DNA of 64,000 bases from Leeuwenhoekiella sp. MAR_2009_132 (GCF_000687915.1 NZ_JHZY01000002.1:1426001-1490000); one strand, 5' to 3'. Shown: positions 54,801-63,797, counted from the first letter of the stretch. The notes: generated by a model not told the origin, from the sequence alone. Program-made: numbers and translations.

Positions 54801-55135
54801 TTGATAACTTCTATCAAGTTTGCGGACAAGCAGAAAAATCTTTAAAGTGGAAACATAAATCTGGTAGAGAATTTTTTAATCACCTATTTAAGCGAAAAAC
54901 AAAAACACTTGGAGGCAATAGTTGCAGTAGAATTGTAAAAGGGACAGAAGACGATTTAGAAAATTTATTAAATCAAGCTAAATGGACTAAGGCAATGCGC
55001 TTTCATATTTACATTGTTCAACCATCATTGAGTAAGGCAAACCCATCAAAAGATATTCTATTGTTGCTGGGTAACGTTCAACATTATCTTGCTACCGTTG
55101 GAAACGTGGAATTGAAAGTTTACTCAAGTCCATAA
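51893..55135 (+). CDS. Large SF2 DEAD/DEAH helicase with putative C-terminal nuclease-like domain
   Basis: 1080 residues. An N-terminal domain of unknown family (1-120) precedes the SF2 core: Q-like region LRPPQIGALHSIL, Walker A MPTGTGKT (150-157), DEAH at 261-264, FTATPFR (about 285) and motif VI QFIGRFTRTS (about 445). The remaining 600 residues are not a family I recognise. One segment (DGKGEIADIIGI, then TVIDIHLYHLKYAKKG) has the spacing of acidic residues plus Lys seen in PD-(D/E)xK-like nucleases, but this is only a visual match. AT-rich, unlike hsdM and hsdR. Probably a nucleic-acid sensor or translocase working with the TIR protein. Confidence 0.82.
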   Translation: MTLTLPKVLKLVDEISSNQIWQLLGEQTTIDNVQIVSINPFVIQSEGVKYLLTSNKDYQDNTIDYILLTSKIPKRADFNAGRIKIQRWLKHPVFQNFTPEEVVTSWIDNFKFIKENEEQNIKGLRPPQIGALHSILAHLHNADDKAIVVMPTGTGKTETMLATLISNGCKKLLVSVPSDSLRTQVAQKFISLGLLKEFGIVDTSCLNPIVGIVNSGFETTQDLQNFIQKCNVVVSTMTLLTGFSTQQKEILNNTFSHFFVDEAHHSEAKTWKRLINRFDKEKVFLFTATPFRNDGQNLQGKQIFNFSLRKAQEQKYYKQINYLPIREYNKNLADKKIAEKAVEQLRADRAEGFNHFIMARCKDKVRAKEVFEHYKEYTDLNPVLVHTGIAGIKNKIEAIKRGVHFIIVCVNMLGEGFDLPNLKIAAIHDERQSLPITLQFIGRFTRTSYEQLGNASFITNIAYPPIHEELDQLYARNSDWNLLLPRLSDNATQKELDIKAFLDGFDNLTDSIIPFQQINPAMSTVIFQCAVDTWHPSNWETGFPGINNFEHVFSRHSNETLVIILGKIEKVEWGRFETVQNLQWHLIVVHWDLRPNVNRVFLNSSIKGFSGTSLLEAIFGVGSTTQITGMNVFRIFHNVNRLSLFNVGTRRGIGQDVTFQSYYGKGVQDGIRELEQGTLIKNNIFGVGYKEGEKISLGCSVKGKIWSYQRGNLDELTKWCENIGDIVTDDEIDPNIVLQHTLAIEKLHQRPNVMPILIDWNPEMYENSESRYIINVNGASYDLAFTELNLLDPSLDVNHSLKFALETEVDSIHFEMVLGLSQKTNEPYYKINKLTNHTCTIQYGNKNESLVNFFQDTTPTIWFADGSQLFGNHFVKLKVQPGLFSSDSIITDNWTGIDIRKESQDIAPYIKDSIQYYFIEKIKDDFQIIYDDDGKGEIADIIGINDSDTVIDIHLYHLKYAKKGVVNNNIDNFYQVCGQAEKSLKWKHKSGREFFNHLFKRKTKTLGGNSCSRIVKGTEDDLENLLNQAKWTKAMRFHIYIVQPSLSKANPSKDILLLLGNVQHYLATVGNVELKVYSSP

Positions 55136-55272
55136 AGAGGTAATCAAAAAATGAAAATAATAGCAGCTGCCAATATCACCTATACCCAAGCTGAGGTTTC
55201 GTTCTTCAAAAGACAAGATACTGGAAAAATCCTTGCCTTCGTATAGCTGCAAAAGATAGATGTACTTTAAAA

Positions 55273-56067
55273 ATGAAGGAAGAATTTGATAAATACATAG
55301 CTCAGAAACGAAAACTCGGAAGAATCCTAACCTTAGGTACAGAAATGTCTCAAAAAGTTGCTGGTAGAATTGAAAATCATACTAAAGCCTATGCAACAAT
55401 TCTGTTTACCAGAATGTGTGCCACATCAGTTAGTATGATGAAACTGGGTCCAGAAAGTATAGAGTCGCATTGGGAGTGTACATCATTGTTTTCTCTGACT
55501 CGAAATTTAATAGAAAATTACCACACTTTGTTCTATTTTTCTATTGATAAAATAAGTGAGGATGAACGAGAATTAAGAAAGTTATTTTTTGATCTTCACG
55601 AAACTAAAAGCAGAGCCGATATGCTCTTTTATTTAGCTAAAGAAGATAAGAATCAAGGAGTAAAAATTGAGAAAGAAATAAAAGATCGGATAAGGAATAA
55701 TAAAATTTTTAAAGAGCTTCATCAGAAAAAACAAAAAAACCTTATAAAAGGAAGCTCATCTTTTATAATTACCAGGGAAGAAATAGAAGAAAGAATAGGA
55801 AACAGTAAGGAAAAGTATAAAGGTTTATATAAGTTCTTGTCTAACCAAGTACATAGTTTCCCTATGTCATTTACAAGAATGACTGAACAACAAAAAGGTA
55901 GAGGAATAGCAAGTGAAGTAGAAATCAACTATTCTAATATGGCTTTTGAACTAAGTGCAAATTATTATTTAGAAGGCTGTCTAAATATGGTTCAATTGTT
56001 TCCTGAGTTAAAATCTGATTATGAACAAAAACTTTTGAATGAAAAACAGAAACAGCATAACGCCTAA
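55273..56067 (+). CDS. Helical protein of unknown function, HEPN-like motif
   Basis: 264 residues, predicted all-helical, cytoplasmic. SLTRNLIENYHTLFYFSID contains R-N-x5-H, which fits the HEPN RNase consensus (R, polar residue, then H). A later SNQVHSFP segment resembles the conserved part of DUF5677-type proteins. Neither assignment is certain. It lies 137 bases after the helicase gene and 114 bases before hsdS, on the same strand and with the same AT-rich composition as the TIR and helicase genes. A toxin or RNA-cleaving effector of the cargo is a reasonable but unproven reading. Confidence 0.65.
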   Translation: MKEEFDKYIAQKRKLGRILTLGTEMSQKVAGRIENHTKAYATILFTRMCATSVSMMKLGPESIESHWECTSLFSLTRNLIENYHTLFYFSIDKISEDERELRKLFFDLHETKSRADMLFYLAKEDKNQGVKIEKEIKDRIRNNKIFKELHQKKQKNLIKGSSSFIITREEIEERIGNSKEKYKGLYKFLSNQVHSFPMSFTRMTEQQKGRGIASEVEINYSNMAFELSANYYLEGCLNMVQLFPELKSDYEQKLLNEKQKQHNA

Positions 56068-56181
56068 GAATCAATTATACAAACTGGGGAATACCTCACA
56101 ATGCAATGGTTAACTGTAAAATAGAAGTTCCTAAGCCGAAACTTGCATTATTCGAGAAGTTAAAAACACAAACAACAACTA

Positions 56182-57450
56182 ATGCCAGAAAACTGGAAAA
56201 CATATAAACTTTCAGAAGCCTTTGAAATAATTGGTGGAGGAACGCCAAAAACCAAAATTAAAGAATACTGGAATGGTAACATCCCGTGGTTATCTGTAGT
56301 TGATTTCAATGATGATCAGAGGACGGTTTTTTCTACAGAGAAATCTATTACTGAACTCGGCCTTAAAAAAAGTAGTACCAAAATTTTGTCTGAGGGCCAA
56401 CTAATAATTTCTGCACGAGGTACCGTTGGACAAATTGCCCAATTGGGAAGAGATATGGCATTTAACCAATCCTGCTACGGCCTATCTGGGAAGGAAAATA
56501 TTTTATTAAATGATTTCGGCTATTACTTAATAAAATCTTCTATAACAAACATCCAAGCCAATTCTCACGGTTCCGTATTTGACACTATCACGAGAAATAC
56601 CTTTGACAATATTGAAGTTGGTATACCTCCTCTCCCAGAACAAAAATCCATCGCCTCCATCCTTTCTGCTTTAGACGATAAGATCGAACTCAATCTCCAA
56701 ATGAACAAAACCCTGGAACAAATGGCAATGGTTTTATACAAGCACTGGTTTGTTGATTTTGGGCCTTTTCAGGATGGGGAATTTGTGTACTCTGAACTGG
56801 GAGAAATTCCGAAGGGATGGGAAGTGAAAAAATTAGGAGATGTTGCCGAAGTTGGCTCCAGTAAAAGAATTTTTCGTAACGAATATGTAGAGAACGGAAT
56901 TCCGTTTTTCCGAGGAAAAGAAGTAATTCAACTTAGTCAAGGAAAAAGTATTTCCACTGAACTATTTATAAAGGCTGATAAATATCATTTAATAAAAGAG
57001 AAATTCGGAGTGCCTAAAAAAGATGATATTTTGATATCTTCTGTGGGCACTATAGGAGTTTCCTGGTTAGTTGAAAACAACAATCCTTTTTATTTTAAAG
57101 ATGGAAATTTAACCTGGATAAAAAATTATAAACCAGAAGTGAATGGCCATTTTATTTCTCAGTGGTTAAAATCACCGTCCACCCAGGATCAAATCAAAGG
57201 TGAAACAATAGGAAGTACTCAACAAGCTTTAACTATTTCTGCTTTGAGAACTTTAAAAATAGCTCTTCCTAAAGATGAATCTTATGTTGAAGATATATCT
57301 AAAAAATTAAAACTTTGGAATACAGCTTTAGTTGCAAATAAAAAGGAAATAGAATTACTAACCCAACTCCGTGACACCTTATTGCCAAAAGTCATCAGCG
57401 GGGAAGTCCGCGTGAAAGATGCGGAGCAAATCGTAACAGAAGTCTTATGA
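56182..57450 (+). CDS. hsdS: Type I restriction-modification specificity subunit
   Basis: 422 residues with two target recognition domains. TRD1 starts GGGTPKTKIKEYWNGNIPWL; the central conserved helix is PPLPEQKSIASILSALDDKI; TRD2 starts EIPKGWEVKKLGDVAEVGSS; the distal conserved helix is NKKEIELLTQLRDTLLPKVI. Each TRD reads one half of a split target site. TRD1 and TRD2 are AT-rich while the conserved repeats and the 3' end are GC-richer, as expected when TRDs are exchanged by recombination. The stop overlaps the hsdR start by four bases (ATGA). Confidence 0.94.
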   Translation: MPENWKTYKLSEAFEIIGGGTPKTKIKEYWNGNIPWLSVVDFNDDQRTVFSTEKSITELGLKKSSTKILSEGQLIISARGTVGQIAQLGRDMAFNQSCYGLSGKENILLNDFGYYLIKSSITNIQANSHGSVFDTITRNTFDNIEVGIPPLPEQKSIASILSALDDKIELNLQMNKTLEQMAMVLYKHWFVDFGPFQDGEFVYSELGEIPKGWEVKKLGDVAEVGSSKRIFRNEYVENGIPFFRGKEVIQLSQGKSISTELFIKADKYHLIKEKFGVPKKDDILISSVGTIGVSWLVENNNPFYFKDGNLTWIKNYKPEVNGHFISQWLKSPSTQDQIKGETIGSTQQALTISALRTLKIALPKDESYVEDISKKLKLWNTALVANKKEIELLTQLRDTLLPKVISGEVRVKDAEQIVTEVL

Positions 57451-60449
57451 CACAAATGATCGAGATCACGGTGCAAAAGGCTGCCATAGCCTGCCTTCAG
57501 GAGTTGGGGTACACCTATAAAGAAGGCAATTCCCTGCAGCGGGATCTCAAAAAAGTGGTTTTGGAGGAGGATCTTCGGGAATTTTTAGTGAGCTCCTACC
57601 CCGGCGTACCTGGCACCGCCATTAACGAAGCCCTTTCAGCTTTTACGCAGCACCAGGGAATGGATCTCGATCACCGCAACCGCGATTTTCATCTTAAAAT
57701 GACCCAGGGGGTTTCCATTACCTGGAAAGATGCTTCGGGCAAAGAACAGGCCCGGCACCTCTACCCTATCAATTACCTGGAGCCTAAGAAAAATACCTTT
57801 GTGTGTGCAGATGAAGTAAAGATCATGGGCAAGAACAGCCGCCGCACAGATCTGCTCGTTTTCATCAACGGACTTCCGCTCATCGTTTTTGAATTCAAGA
57901 ATATGTTTGATCCCGAGGTGGGCGTGGAAAACGCGCACCGGCAAATTGGGCATTACGTTCAGGATATTCCGCAGCTGTTTGATTACAATGCCATCACGGT
58001 AGTTTCAGATGGGCTGGAAACCCTACACGGGATGTACAACTCATCGCTAAAGTGGTTTGCTCCGTGGAAAAGCGTTCACGGGGATGACCTTCAGCAGAAA
58101 CAGGAACTTCAGCTGGAGACCTTGCTGAAGGGATTATTTCCGAAGAAAACCCTATTAAACTACCTTCAAAACTTCATTTTCCACGAAGACCATAACGGGA
58201 AAATAATCAAGAAAGGCGCAAAATACCACCAGTACTGGGGCATCAAAAAAGCGGTGGACAGTGCCGTAGGAAATATAAAACCCAACGGTGACGGCCGGCT
58301 GGGAGTGATCTGGCACACGCAGGGATCGGGTAAAAGCATCTCGATGGCCATCCTTACCGGGATCCTGCGGCAAATGCCCGAAATGAAAAACCCCACCATC
58401 CTCATACAGGTAGACCGTAATGACCTGGACCAGCAACTCTATGAGAATTTTGTGCTGTGCAAAGACCTGGTGGGCCACGTACAACACGCCGATACCACCG
58501 ATGAGCTTCGGGCCCTGCTGAGTACCGATGGCGGCGGGGTGATCTTTACCACCATTGAGAAATTCCGCTTAAAAGAACTGGCTTCGGGAAAAGAGCTCTC
58601 CCACCCCGTTCTTTCTGAACGGTACAACCTGATCGTGATGGCCGATGAAGCTCACCGCACCCAGTACGGCTTTCATAGCGGCGGCTTTGCGCAGAACATC
58701 AGACGCGCGTTGCCCAATGCCTCCTTTATAGGATTCACCGGAACTCCCGTAGATGGCAAAGATGCCGATACCCAACAGGTATTTGGCCCCACAATTCACA
58801 CCTACGATATCAAACAGGCCGTGGAAGACGGTGCCACGGTGCCCATTTATTACGAACCAAAAATGGTTCCGCTCAACATCAAAGCCAAATATGACAGGGA
58901 GCTGGATGAAATGGAAGAAGATGCCGATGAGGAGAACAATGCCGTTTGGGCCGCGATAGAAGATGCCGCCGGGGCTGCAGACCGGGTAGATAGAGTTGCC
59001 AAAGACATCCTCACCCATTTTAAAGCCAGGGCCGAAAGCTTAGAAGGCAAAGCGATGATCGTGTGTATGAGCCGCAAGAACTGCGTAAAAATGTATAATG
59101 CGCTCACTGCACTTGAAGGTTACCCTGAAATAGCCGTGATTATGACCGGAAACATCAGCAAAGATCCTACGGCCTGGAATCCGCATATACGCACTAAAGA
59201 TGCAATGGAAGCGATAAAAAAACGTTTCCGTACACCTGAAGATCCGCTTAAAATTGTAGTCGTTCGTGATATGTGGCTTACGGGATTTGACGCGCCCTGC
59301 GCCCATACGATGTATGTGGATAAAATTATGAAAGGTCATAACCTGATGCAGGCCATTGCAAGAGTGAACCGCGTTTTTCAAGACAAACCCAACGGACTCG
59401 TAGTAGATTTTATAGGCATTTCCGGCTTTCTTGCCGAGGCCACCAAAAAATACACTGCCGGGGGTGGGGAAGGAAAACCCACTCTGGATCTTGAAGCCGC
59501 GGTAGAAATTTGCCTGGAGCAATTTGAGAAAGTGAAAGATCTTATAGGTGATTTTTCTGCGGAAAGCATCAATGCAATGACCGATATGGACAAAATGAAA
59601 TGGTCTAGCAGTGTAGTGAATAGCCTTTTAAAATCTGATGCCGTTACCGATGCATTTTTGCTCGAAGAGCGCAAGTTGGCCGAACTGGTGGCTATGACGA
59701 GTTCAGATCCGCGGGTTTGGGAGATTCAGGAAGAGCTTGCGATCATTCAGAAGATCAGACAGCTCATCAGAAAAATAAAATTCCCTCCCGGTTCGCGTAG
59801 GGAAAAGAATGAAAAGATAAAAGACCTGATAAGCAAATCCCTGGAATCACAGGAGATTGTAGATCTGGCAAAAATGTACAACCTGGACAAGATCGATATT
59901 TCCATAGTAGACGATCGCTTCCAGGCCATTGTAAAGGAAAAAGGCGACGAGAACATCAAAGTAGAATTGCTGCGCCGGATCATCAATGACGAGATACGGG
60001 TGCGCATGCCTAAAAACATCCGCAGGATGCGAAAACTGAAAGACGAGTTAGAAAAAGTGCTTGGTAACTACCATAAAAATTCTTTGGATTCCATCGCCGC
60101 CATCAAGCATTTGCTGGACATCGCGAATGAATTTCAGCAGGATGACATCCGAACCAAACAACTAGGTTTAACCGAAGACGAACTCGCTTTTTACGATCTG
60201 TTATCGGCTAACGAAAAGTTACTGAACCAATCTGGCCCCATCCAGGACCTGGCACATAAAGTTGTGGACTCCGTTAAGAAAAATCTCCAACTAGACTGGG
60301 CGCGAAATGAGAATGCAAAAGCCGCTATTCGACTGGCCGTAAAAAAAGAATTACGAGGCAAGGTACCCTTTTCTGAACTGGATAATTTGCTGAAGGAAGT
60401 TATAGAACAAGCCGAGGGGCAGTATAGAGATTGGCCTCTAGAGGCTTGA
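57447..60449 (+). CDS. hsdR: Type I restriction endonuclease subunit
   Basis: 1000 residues. N-terminal PD-(D/E)xK nuclease with Asp135, Glu149 and Lys151 (RTDLLVFINGLPLIVFEFKN). SF2 translocase: Walker A TQGSGKS (291-297), DEAH 400-403, FTGTPV (about 429), then the second RecA domain and a helical HsdM-binding tail ending GQYRDWPLEA. Acts with HsdM and HsdS to translocate and cut unmethylated foreign DNA. All key residues are present, so the system looks active. GC-rich like hsdM. A second copy of its last 43 codons lies at 61079. Confidence 0.95.
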   Translation: MTQMIEITVQKAAIACLQELGYTYKEGNSLQRDLKKVVLEEDLREFLVSSYPGVPGTAINEALSAFTQHQGMDLDHRNRDFHLKMTQGVSITWKDASGKEQARHLYPINYLEPKKNTFVCADEVKIMGKNSRRTDLLVFINGLPLIVFEFKNMFDPEVGVENAHRQIGHYVQDIPQLFDYNAITVVSDGLETLHGMYNSSLKWFAPWKSVHGDDLQQKQELQLETLLKGLFPKKTLLNYLQNFIFHEDHNGKIIKKGAKYHQYWGIKKAVDSAVGNIKPNGDGRLGVIWHTQGSGKSISMAILTGILRQMPEMKNPTILIQVDRNDLDQQLYENFVLCKDLVGHVQHADTTDELRALLSTDGGGVIFTTIEKFRLKELASGKELSHPVLSERYNLIVMADEAHRTQYGFHSGGFAQNIRRALPNASFIGFTGTPVDGKDADTQQVFGPTIHTYDIKQAVEDGATVPIYYEPKMVPLNIKAKYDRELDEMEEDADEENNAVWAAIEDAAGAADRVDRVAKDILTHFKARAESLEGKAMIVCMSRKNCVKMYNALTALEGYPEIAVIMTGNISKDPTAWNPHIRTKDAMEAIKKRFRTPEDPLKIVVVRDMWLTGFDAPCAHTMYVDKIMKGHNLMQAIARVNRVFQDKPNGLVVDFIGISGFLAEATKKYTAGGGEGKPTLDLEAAVEICLEQFEKVKDLIGDFSAESINAMTDMDKMKWSSSVVNSLLKSDAVTDAFLLEERKLAELVAMTSSDPRVWEIQEELAIIQKIRQLIRKIKFPPGSRREKNEKIKDLISKSLESQEIVDLAKMYNLDKIDISIVDDRFQAIVKEKGDENIKVELLRRIINDEIRVRMPKNIRRMRKLKDELEKVLGNYHKNSLDSIAAIKHLLDIANEFQQDDIRTKQLGLTEDELAFYDLLSANEKLLNQSGPIQDLAHKVVDSVKKNLQLDWARNENAKAAIRLAVKKELRGKVPFSELDNLLKEVIEQAEGQYRDWPLEA

Positions 60450-60471
60450 TAACACAGAAATTCTAATTAAT

Positions 60472-60861
60472 ATGAAGAAATATATTTTATTCCTTGCCTT
60501 TTTATCTCTTTCCTGTAAAGAGAATAAACCTGGCAATAACCCCTATAATAATTCACAAGAGGAGAAGCAATATTATTATGAAGATGAAGAAGTTGAAGAT
60601 GGATATTATAATGAAGATGAAATTGACGGCTATCAGGATGGTACTTATTCAGCAACTGTTTACTATAACAATCCGGAAACCTCTTATTCTGCAACTTACA
60701 CCCTTGATGTAGAGGTAGAGGATAACGAAGTAACCGTAATCTATTTTCCTAATGATGGTTATCTCGATTATGACCATATATGGCCAGATGAATTAGATGA
60801 TTATGGATATGTCATAATTTCTGGAGAAGAAGGAAAAACTTATGAAATTCAAATTGATTGA
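60472..60861 (+). CDS. Small acidic lipoprotein of unknown function
   Basis: 129 residues, starting with a lipoprotein signal (MKKYILFLAFLSLSC). The mature protein is very rich in Asp, Glu and Tyr (EEKQYYYEDEEVEDGYYNED), followed by a beta-rich part (YSATYTLDVEVEDNEVTVIY) and a Tyr/Asp-rich tail. I do not recognise a family. It starts 22 bases after hsdR and could be cotranscribed with it, although its AT-rich composition suggests separate origin. It lies inside the stretch between hsdR and the duplicated hsdR end. Confidence 0.7.
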   Translation: MKKYILFLAFLSLSCKENKPGNNPYNNSQEEKQYYYEDEEVEDGYYNEDEIDGYQDGTYSATVYYNNPETSYSATYTLDVEVEDNEVTVIYFPNDGYLDYDHIWPDELDDYGYVIISGEEGKTYEIQID

Positions 60862-61640
60862 GAATGAAACAATATTCATTTGTAAACTCCATCGTTTCGC
60901 AATAGTTTGTTTAACAACAGTATTCTTACTTAGCTAATGAATACAAGTACCTGATAGGTTCTAATACTAAAATCAATTATTAAACTGGTGCCGGGAAAGC
61001 TTTTGTAGCTTACATTCAATCATACCACGAGAATTTCGATTCTAGCCCAGATTTAGGGTAATAAAATAGAAACATACCCTCGCCGCCATTCGCTCAGCAG
61101 TGAAAAATAAATCACGGGGCAAAGTTCCATTTACTGAACTGGATAATTTGCTGAAGGAAGTAATCGAACAAGCTGAGGGGCAATATAAGGATTGGCCGTT
61201 GGAGGCTTAGAAGATTTACTTCAGGAAGTAATAAATAAATGGATAAGATTGAAACTAACTAAGAGTTAATAAAGGATAAATTTTCTAATTCAATTATTTA
61301 CCCATTTAGAATCTACTCCACATCAATTTCAATCACATAGCTACCTAATTCGTCTACAAGTTGAAACGTGGTTCTACATTTCAATTTTTCTTTAAATATT
61401 TAAGTTTCTTTTCAATACTACTTACAGAATAATGCTATTTGTAGGCTTCCCTAAAAAAGGGGAAGCCTACACGATCAATGCTAATTTCTTACTCTTGCCC
61501 TTGACTATACTTAACTTATTATAAAAATAAGAGGCTACATTTTTGGTTATTAAGATTAAATGCTTCTGATTTATATTTGATATACATTTGTTAAATACTT
61601 TAATAATCAAACACTAAATTGTTTAAGTTGAAATTTCAAT
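60862..61640. other. Degraded region with hsdR scar and a hairpin
   Basis: Besides the hsdR remnant (61079-61210), this stretch holds a short minus-strand coding-like fragment (61313-61390, QLVDELGSYVIEIDVE) and a strong hairpin: GTAGGCTTCCC (61441-61451) / GGGAAGCCTAC (61460-61470) with an A-rich loop. The hairpin lacks a good T-run on either strand. No intact gene is seen. Confidence 0.55.
61079..61210 (+). pseudogene. Remnant of a second hsdR 3' end
   Basis: In frame, 43 codons read AAIRSAVKNKSRGKVPFTEL, then DNLLKEVIEQAEGQYKDWPL and EA stop. This is nearly the same as the C-terminus of the intact HsdR (AAIRLAVKKELRGKVPFSEL and on), but not identical in DNA or protein. It therefore comes from a related hsdR allele rather than a recent copy. 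No upstream coding part remains. It marks an exchange or insertion at the hsdR end. Confidence 0.88.
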
Positions 61641-62304
61641 ATGAAAACTTATATCTCCGAAATCATTCCAAAGATTAAAAGGTATTCTAAGAAGTTAGAC
61701 GATCTTACACTATTAACAAATCAACATTGGGTTGTAATTGATGAAATTAAAAATTCTAAGAATGTATATATATTTAGATCAAATGGTGGTTTATTGATTT
61801 CACAAAATGGCAGAGTTGAACTGGCTAACTGGGAATATTTAGGGAACAATTCTTTATTGATCCATAGGAAATCAGAAATATATTTATTTAAACATGGTTT
61901 CTTTGATGAGAACTTACTTGCCTTGCAAGTAGATGGGAGTAAATGAATATGCTTTTTTAATTAATGAAAATAAATATGATGGAGAAATAAATTCAATAGA
62001 AAAGGTTCTTGATTTTCTAACAAGTAATTACCTTGAAAACAGAACAGCTTCAAAAATTAATATCATTAACGATAGCCATAAATCTGGAATGGTCAAGTTA
62101 GAGGAAATAGGATTTAATATAGTTAAATTAAAAACAGATTTTGGTGTATTAAAAATTAAAACTAAGCTTGATAAAGGATTTACTCGAGGGGATGAAGCAT
62201 ATAATATTGCAGGGGAAAAGGCTAAAGACGGCAAATATATTATTGGTTGGCCAGCTATGTGGAACTATATTATTATAAAAGATGGAAAGGTTGATATACT
62301 TTAA
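61641..62304 (+). pseudogene. Conserved hypothetical protein split by a frameshift
   Basis: The first frame (61641-61946, MKTYISEIIPKIKRYSKKLD to LLALQVDGSK) and the second (61933-62304, VNEYAFLINENKYDGEINSI to IIIKDGKVDIL) join naturally if one base is removed at the GGGAGTAAA near 61935, giving ...LALQVDGVNEYAFLINE... of about 220 residues. Both halves have even codon use and similar composition. The whole resembles an unnamed family of Flavobacteriia hypothetical proteins. The insertion could be a real mutation, a sequencing error or less likely programmed frameshifting. Confidence 0.7.
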
Positions 62305-62404
62305 TCATCAAATAAGGATCATTCCTAATAAGTAGTAGCCTTCTATAATAGTCATTTTATAAAATATATTGACCTAAAAATCAATTATTGAATTTAGGAT
62401 CAAG

Positions 62405-62623
62405 ATGAAAGACAACAAACCTCCCTGCACAAAAAAAGAGTGCCAAAAAGTAAGTTTTGAACTCAAATTAATGATCATTGACCAAATCCAGAATGGTCAA
62501 ATCTCCGTTAACCACGCTGCCAAATCCTATAACGTTTCAAGATCTTCTATTGACTATTGGCTAAAAAAATACAGTACCATAGAACAAAAGAAACGAGGTA
62601 TGAGTGAACAAGATGAAATATAA
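62405..62623 (+). pseudogene. IS3 orfA, frameshifted
   Basis: 72 residues with the IS3 helix-turn-helix: KVSFELKLMIIDQIQNGQIS, then NHAAKSYNVSRSSIDYWLKK. The frame ends early after SEQDEI; coding-like sequence (leucine-zipper region EELEFVKEFQRDYIANLENL) continues in another frame, so the C-terminal coiled coil was lost by frameshift. Confidence 0.78.
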
Positions 62624-62776
62624 AAGCTAAAAGTGAAGAACTGGAGTTTGTAAAAGAATTTCAAAGGGATTACATCGCTAATCTCGAGAATTTATCAGGA
62701 CTCGATCTAGCAAAAAGGCATTGCCCGAAGCATTAGCCAAAGAGATAGAAAAATGCAAAAGAGACCTTTTAAAATG

Positions 62777-63626
62777 AATGGGTCTACCAATGTTTCGGGA
62801 TATCTAAACAAGCTTTTTACAAGCGTCTGGCAATACATCAAAAGTCTAACCAGCAAGAACAAGCTATACTTAACCTTGTTGAACAGGTCAGAAAGGAAAT
62901 GCCAAAAACGGGCAGTTTAAAGCTGTATAAATCAATCAAGCCGGCTCTTGTTGAAAAGAATATTAAAATGGGCAGAGATCGCTTCTATCTACTTCTTAGA
63001 AGACATCGCCTGCTCATACCCAAAACCAAAAGAGCACACATCACAACAAACTCAAAACATCACTTTTATAAATATCCAAATCTAGTTAAGGACTTCATTC
63101 CTACAGCTGCAGAGCAGCTGCAGAGCAGCTGTAGGTAAGTGATGGTGGTAATGCATATCTTGCGCTGGTAACAGACGCCTATTCTAAAAAAATAATGGGT
63201 TACAAAATCGATGATCATATGAAAACGAGCCTCTGTATTGATGCGCTCAAAATGGCTTTAAAACAAAGAAAATACCCCCACCAAAAGCTCATTCATCACT
63301 CTGACCGCGGTCTGCAGTACTGTAACCCTACCTACACTAACTTCGCGGAGAGAAACGGGATCAACACCAGTATGACCCAGCAATACGACCCCTATGAGAA
63401 TGCCGTAGCCGAACGAATAAACGGAATACTAAAACAGGAATATGGATTGGGTAAAACAATTGTGAATCTTAAACTAGCTCAGAAAATGGTTAAAAAAGCA
63501 GTCAAAATCTACAATTCAAAACGAATGCACTACAGCCTGGAATTTAAAACTCCAGACTTTGCTCACAGTAATCAAAATCATAGTTACAGACAGTACAGAA
63601 AAATACCGATATTAGTAACCGAATGA
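62777..63626 (+). pseudogene. IS3 orfB transposase, internally deleted
   Basis: The 5' part reads VYQCFGISKQAFYKRLAIHQ and PKTGSLKLYKSIKPALVEKN, ending at a stop after EQLQSSCR. The 3' part (YLALVTDAYSKKIMGYKIDD to KIPILVTE) is the rve integrase core. Between them the segment carrying the first catalytic Asp is replaced by a duplicated GCTGCAGAGCA motif (63108-63135) and a deletion. Confidence 0.8.
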
Positions 63627-63797
63627 AAACAAAATAGTAAACCGGCAACTGGTCAACCTATTTCAGTATAAGACAAATCGAGCAGAATTAAAAAATCTTT
63701 AAATTTCGACTACAACAAAGCTAGATTTGGTTATATAATCAAGAAATGTGTTTTCTAATTTTGTATTAGTAAGTAAGATAGTTTAAAACTTATTTAT

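Larger units (their letters stand above)
62405..63626 (+). mobile_element. Degenerate IS3-family element
   Basis: An orfA-like HTH transposase and an orfB-like rve transposase in IS3 order, both broken. The first catalytic Asp region of orfB (normally a WxxDITYI context) is missing; the second Asp (IHHSDRGLQYCN) and the Glu (NAVAERINGILKQE) remain. I could not find convincing terminal inverted repeats or target duplication. Inactive. Confidence 0.8.

Noticed and set aside
50913..55135. Thoeris or Hachiman assignment for the TIR and helicase genes
   Set aside because: No ThsA-type NADase with SLOG domain and no HamA-like partner are present.
55151..55246. A 31-residue ORF between the helicase and HEPN-like genes
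   Set aside because: No homology clue, no clear start signal; could be a degraded gene end. Not enough support.
56068..56181. Coding-like sequence before hsdS (reads like NWGIPHNAMVN, then KIEVPKPKLALFEKLK)
   Set aside because: It may be a remnant of an older hsdS recognition domain, but it is too short and lacks a start.
57636..60019. Many long antisense reading frames within hsdR
   Set aside because: They are shadows of a GC-rich coding frame with strong family matches on the plus strand; none has recognisable domains.
61313..61390. Minus-strand fragment ending QLVDELGSYVIEIDVE
   Set aside because: Looks coding-like but only about 25 codons, no start and no recognised family.
62340..63700. 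Terminal inverted repeats of the IS3 element
   Set aside because: Only a six-base TTGACC match was found between the two flanks, which is not significant.
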